In this document: in pieces, positions 13,050 through 13,496 of the stretch
Layout: every line of letters begins with the position of its first letter
How positions within the stretch are numbered: the first letter of the stretch is position 1
Source: Deltaproteobacteria bacterium
GTDB lineage: Bacteria; Desulfobacterota; JADFXK01
Reading direction: 5' to 3'
Length of the DNA: 13,496 nt
Assembly (NCBI GenBank): GCA_015233295.1
Contig: JADFYC010000064.1
Span: 1-13,496 of the forward strand
The notes under the pieces: generated by a model
Database searches by the model: none
What the model was told of the DNA's origin: nothing
The model's input: only the letters and a program-made list of their open reading frames with translations
Made by a program: the position numbers and the translations under genes

Positions 13050-13496
13050 ATTCCGACGCTCCACCGCAAAATCCCACCATAGAGTCTGATCAACAACCGC
13101 TTATCGGCTTTGCTGCGCTGATGAGAATGGGGTTATCAGGCATAGATCTCACCCCCTTGGGGACGCGTTTGGTAGAGCGCGTCAAGAGTCACCCGAACGA
13201 CGCTCATGCTTTGATGGATTTGTCGATAGTTTTGCAGCTCCGGCGGTGCCTCGACATTGCACTCAACGTGCAAGCCATGGCCCTTGAAATAAAACAACTT
13301 TATCAGCTTCCAGCGGCTAGCGATCAGGTTGGCCTCCAGCTCCTCGCGCTCATGGGCCCGGGCGATATCAGCGCGAACACCCCCGTAGAATTTCTGTTGG
13401 AAGAATCCGATGTGGCCCTCGACATGCTCTACCTGGTTCCGGGCAAGCCTTTCCCGGCCTCCGTACCCGATCATCACGTATTGTTCGTCGCCGTGG
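13046..13496 (+). CDS. Possible TPR/ATP-grasp protein, N-terminal 150 residues (cut by window end)
   Basis: The frame opens at ATG 13046, overlapping the decarboxylase stop (ATGA) with AGGAGAATTAA upstream, and stays open to the window end. It encodes at least 150 residues. Residues about 35-90 look like a TPR-like helical pair (LGTRLVERVKSHPNDAHALMDLSIVLQ... then ALNVQAMALEIKQLYQLP). Then comes an alpha/beta segment, LQLLALMGPGDISANTPVEFLLEESDVALDMLYL, and VPDHHVLFVAV, resembling the pre-ATP-grasp part of TPR plus ATP-grasp proteins that I recall next to decarboxylases of this kind. The ATP-grasp domain itself would lie beyond the window, so this is a weak assignment. A minus-strand frame over the same bases has no recognisable content and conflicts with the coupled start. 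Confidence 0.55.
   Translation, partial: MNSDAPPQNPTIESDQQPLIGFAALMRMGLSGIDLTPLGTRLVERVKSHPNDAHALMDLSIVLQLRRCLDIALNVQAMALEIKQLYQLPAASDQVGLQLLALMGPGDISANTPVEFLLEESDVALDMLYLVPGKPFPASVPDHHVLFVAV

Noticed and set aside
13136..13477. Minus-strand coding region at the right end
   Set aside because: It is the shadow of the plus-strand gene that starts with an ATGA overlap and has TPR-like and alpha/beta sequence. The minus frame has no familiar motif.

Overview
The window looks like chromosomal DNA of a Gram-negative bacterium, by inference a deltaproteobacterium (Desulfobacterota-like) or a related anaerobic lineage. The reasons are pseudopilin genes of a type II secretion system, c-type cytochrome motifs, intermediate GC content, and dispersed repeats built on 'gtcatttcgagcgaagcgag'. 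No single gene fixes the taxonomy.

Region 1 (1-2090, all minus strand) is a tight operon. In transcription order it encodes a 60-residue two-helix membrane protein resembling magnetosome protein MamI, a five-TPR protein resembling MamA, an exported diheme c-type cytochrome made of two copies of one domain, a four-helix membrane protein that is two MamI-like units in tandem, and the start of an unrecognised gene cut by the window edge. The MamI-like plus MamA-like pair suggests a fragment of a magnetosome gene cluster. This is the most interesting part of the window.

Region 2 (2091-3371) has no gene. It holds an old, degenerate tandem repeat of about 345 bp (two units plus a partial third) with a (TA)n tract, followed by a small dispersed hairpin repeat. 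A second copy of the hairpin repeat lies at 5153-5295, so the two copies bracket the next gene.

Region 3 (3372-5135, minus) is one three-domain signalling gene: receiver, PP2C/SpoIIE-type phosphatase and GHKL kinase-like ATPase. It resembles partner-switching regulators.

Region 4 (5386-10886, minus) is a compact type II secretion block in the order gspG-H-I-J-K-L-M, with overlapping genes except for a 60-nt gap before gspK. It supplies the pseudopilus and the inner-membrane L/M platform. The genes for C, D, E and F are not in the window.

Region 5 (11586-13496, plus) diverges from the gsp genes across a 699-nt gap. It carries a group II PLP-dependent decarboxylase whose stop overlaps the start of a second gene, truncated at the window end. 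From remembered similarity that second gene may be the N-terminus of a TPR/ATP-grasp protein. The pair may make or modify an amine or amino-acid-derived small molecule.
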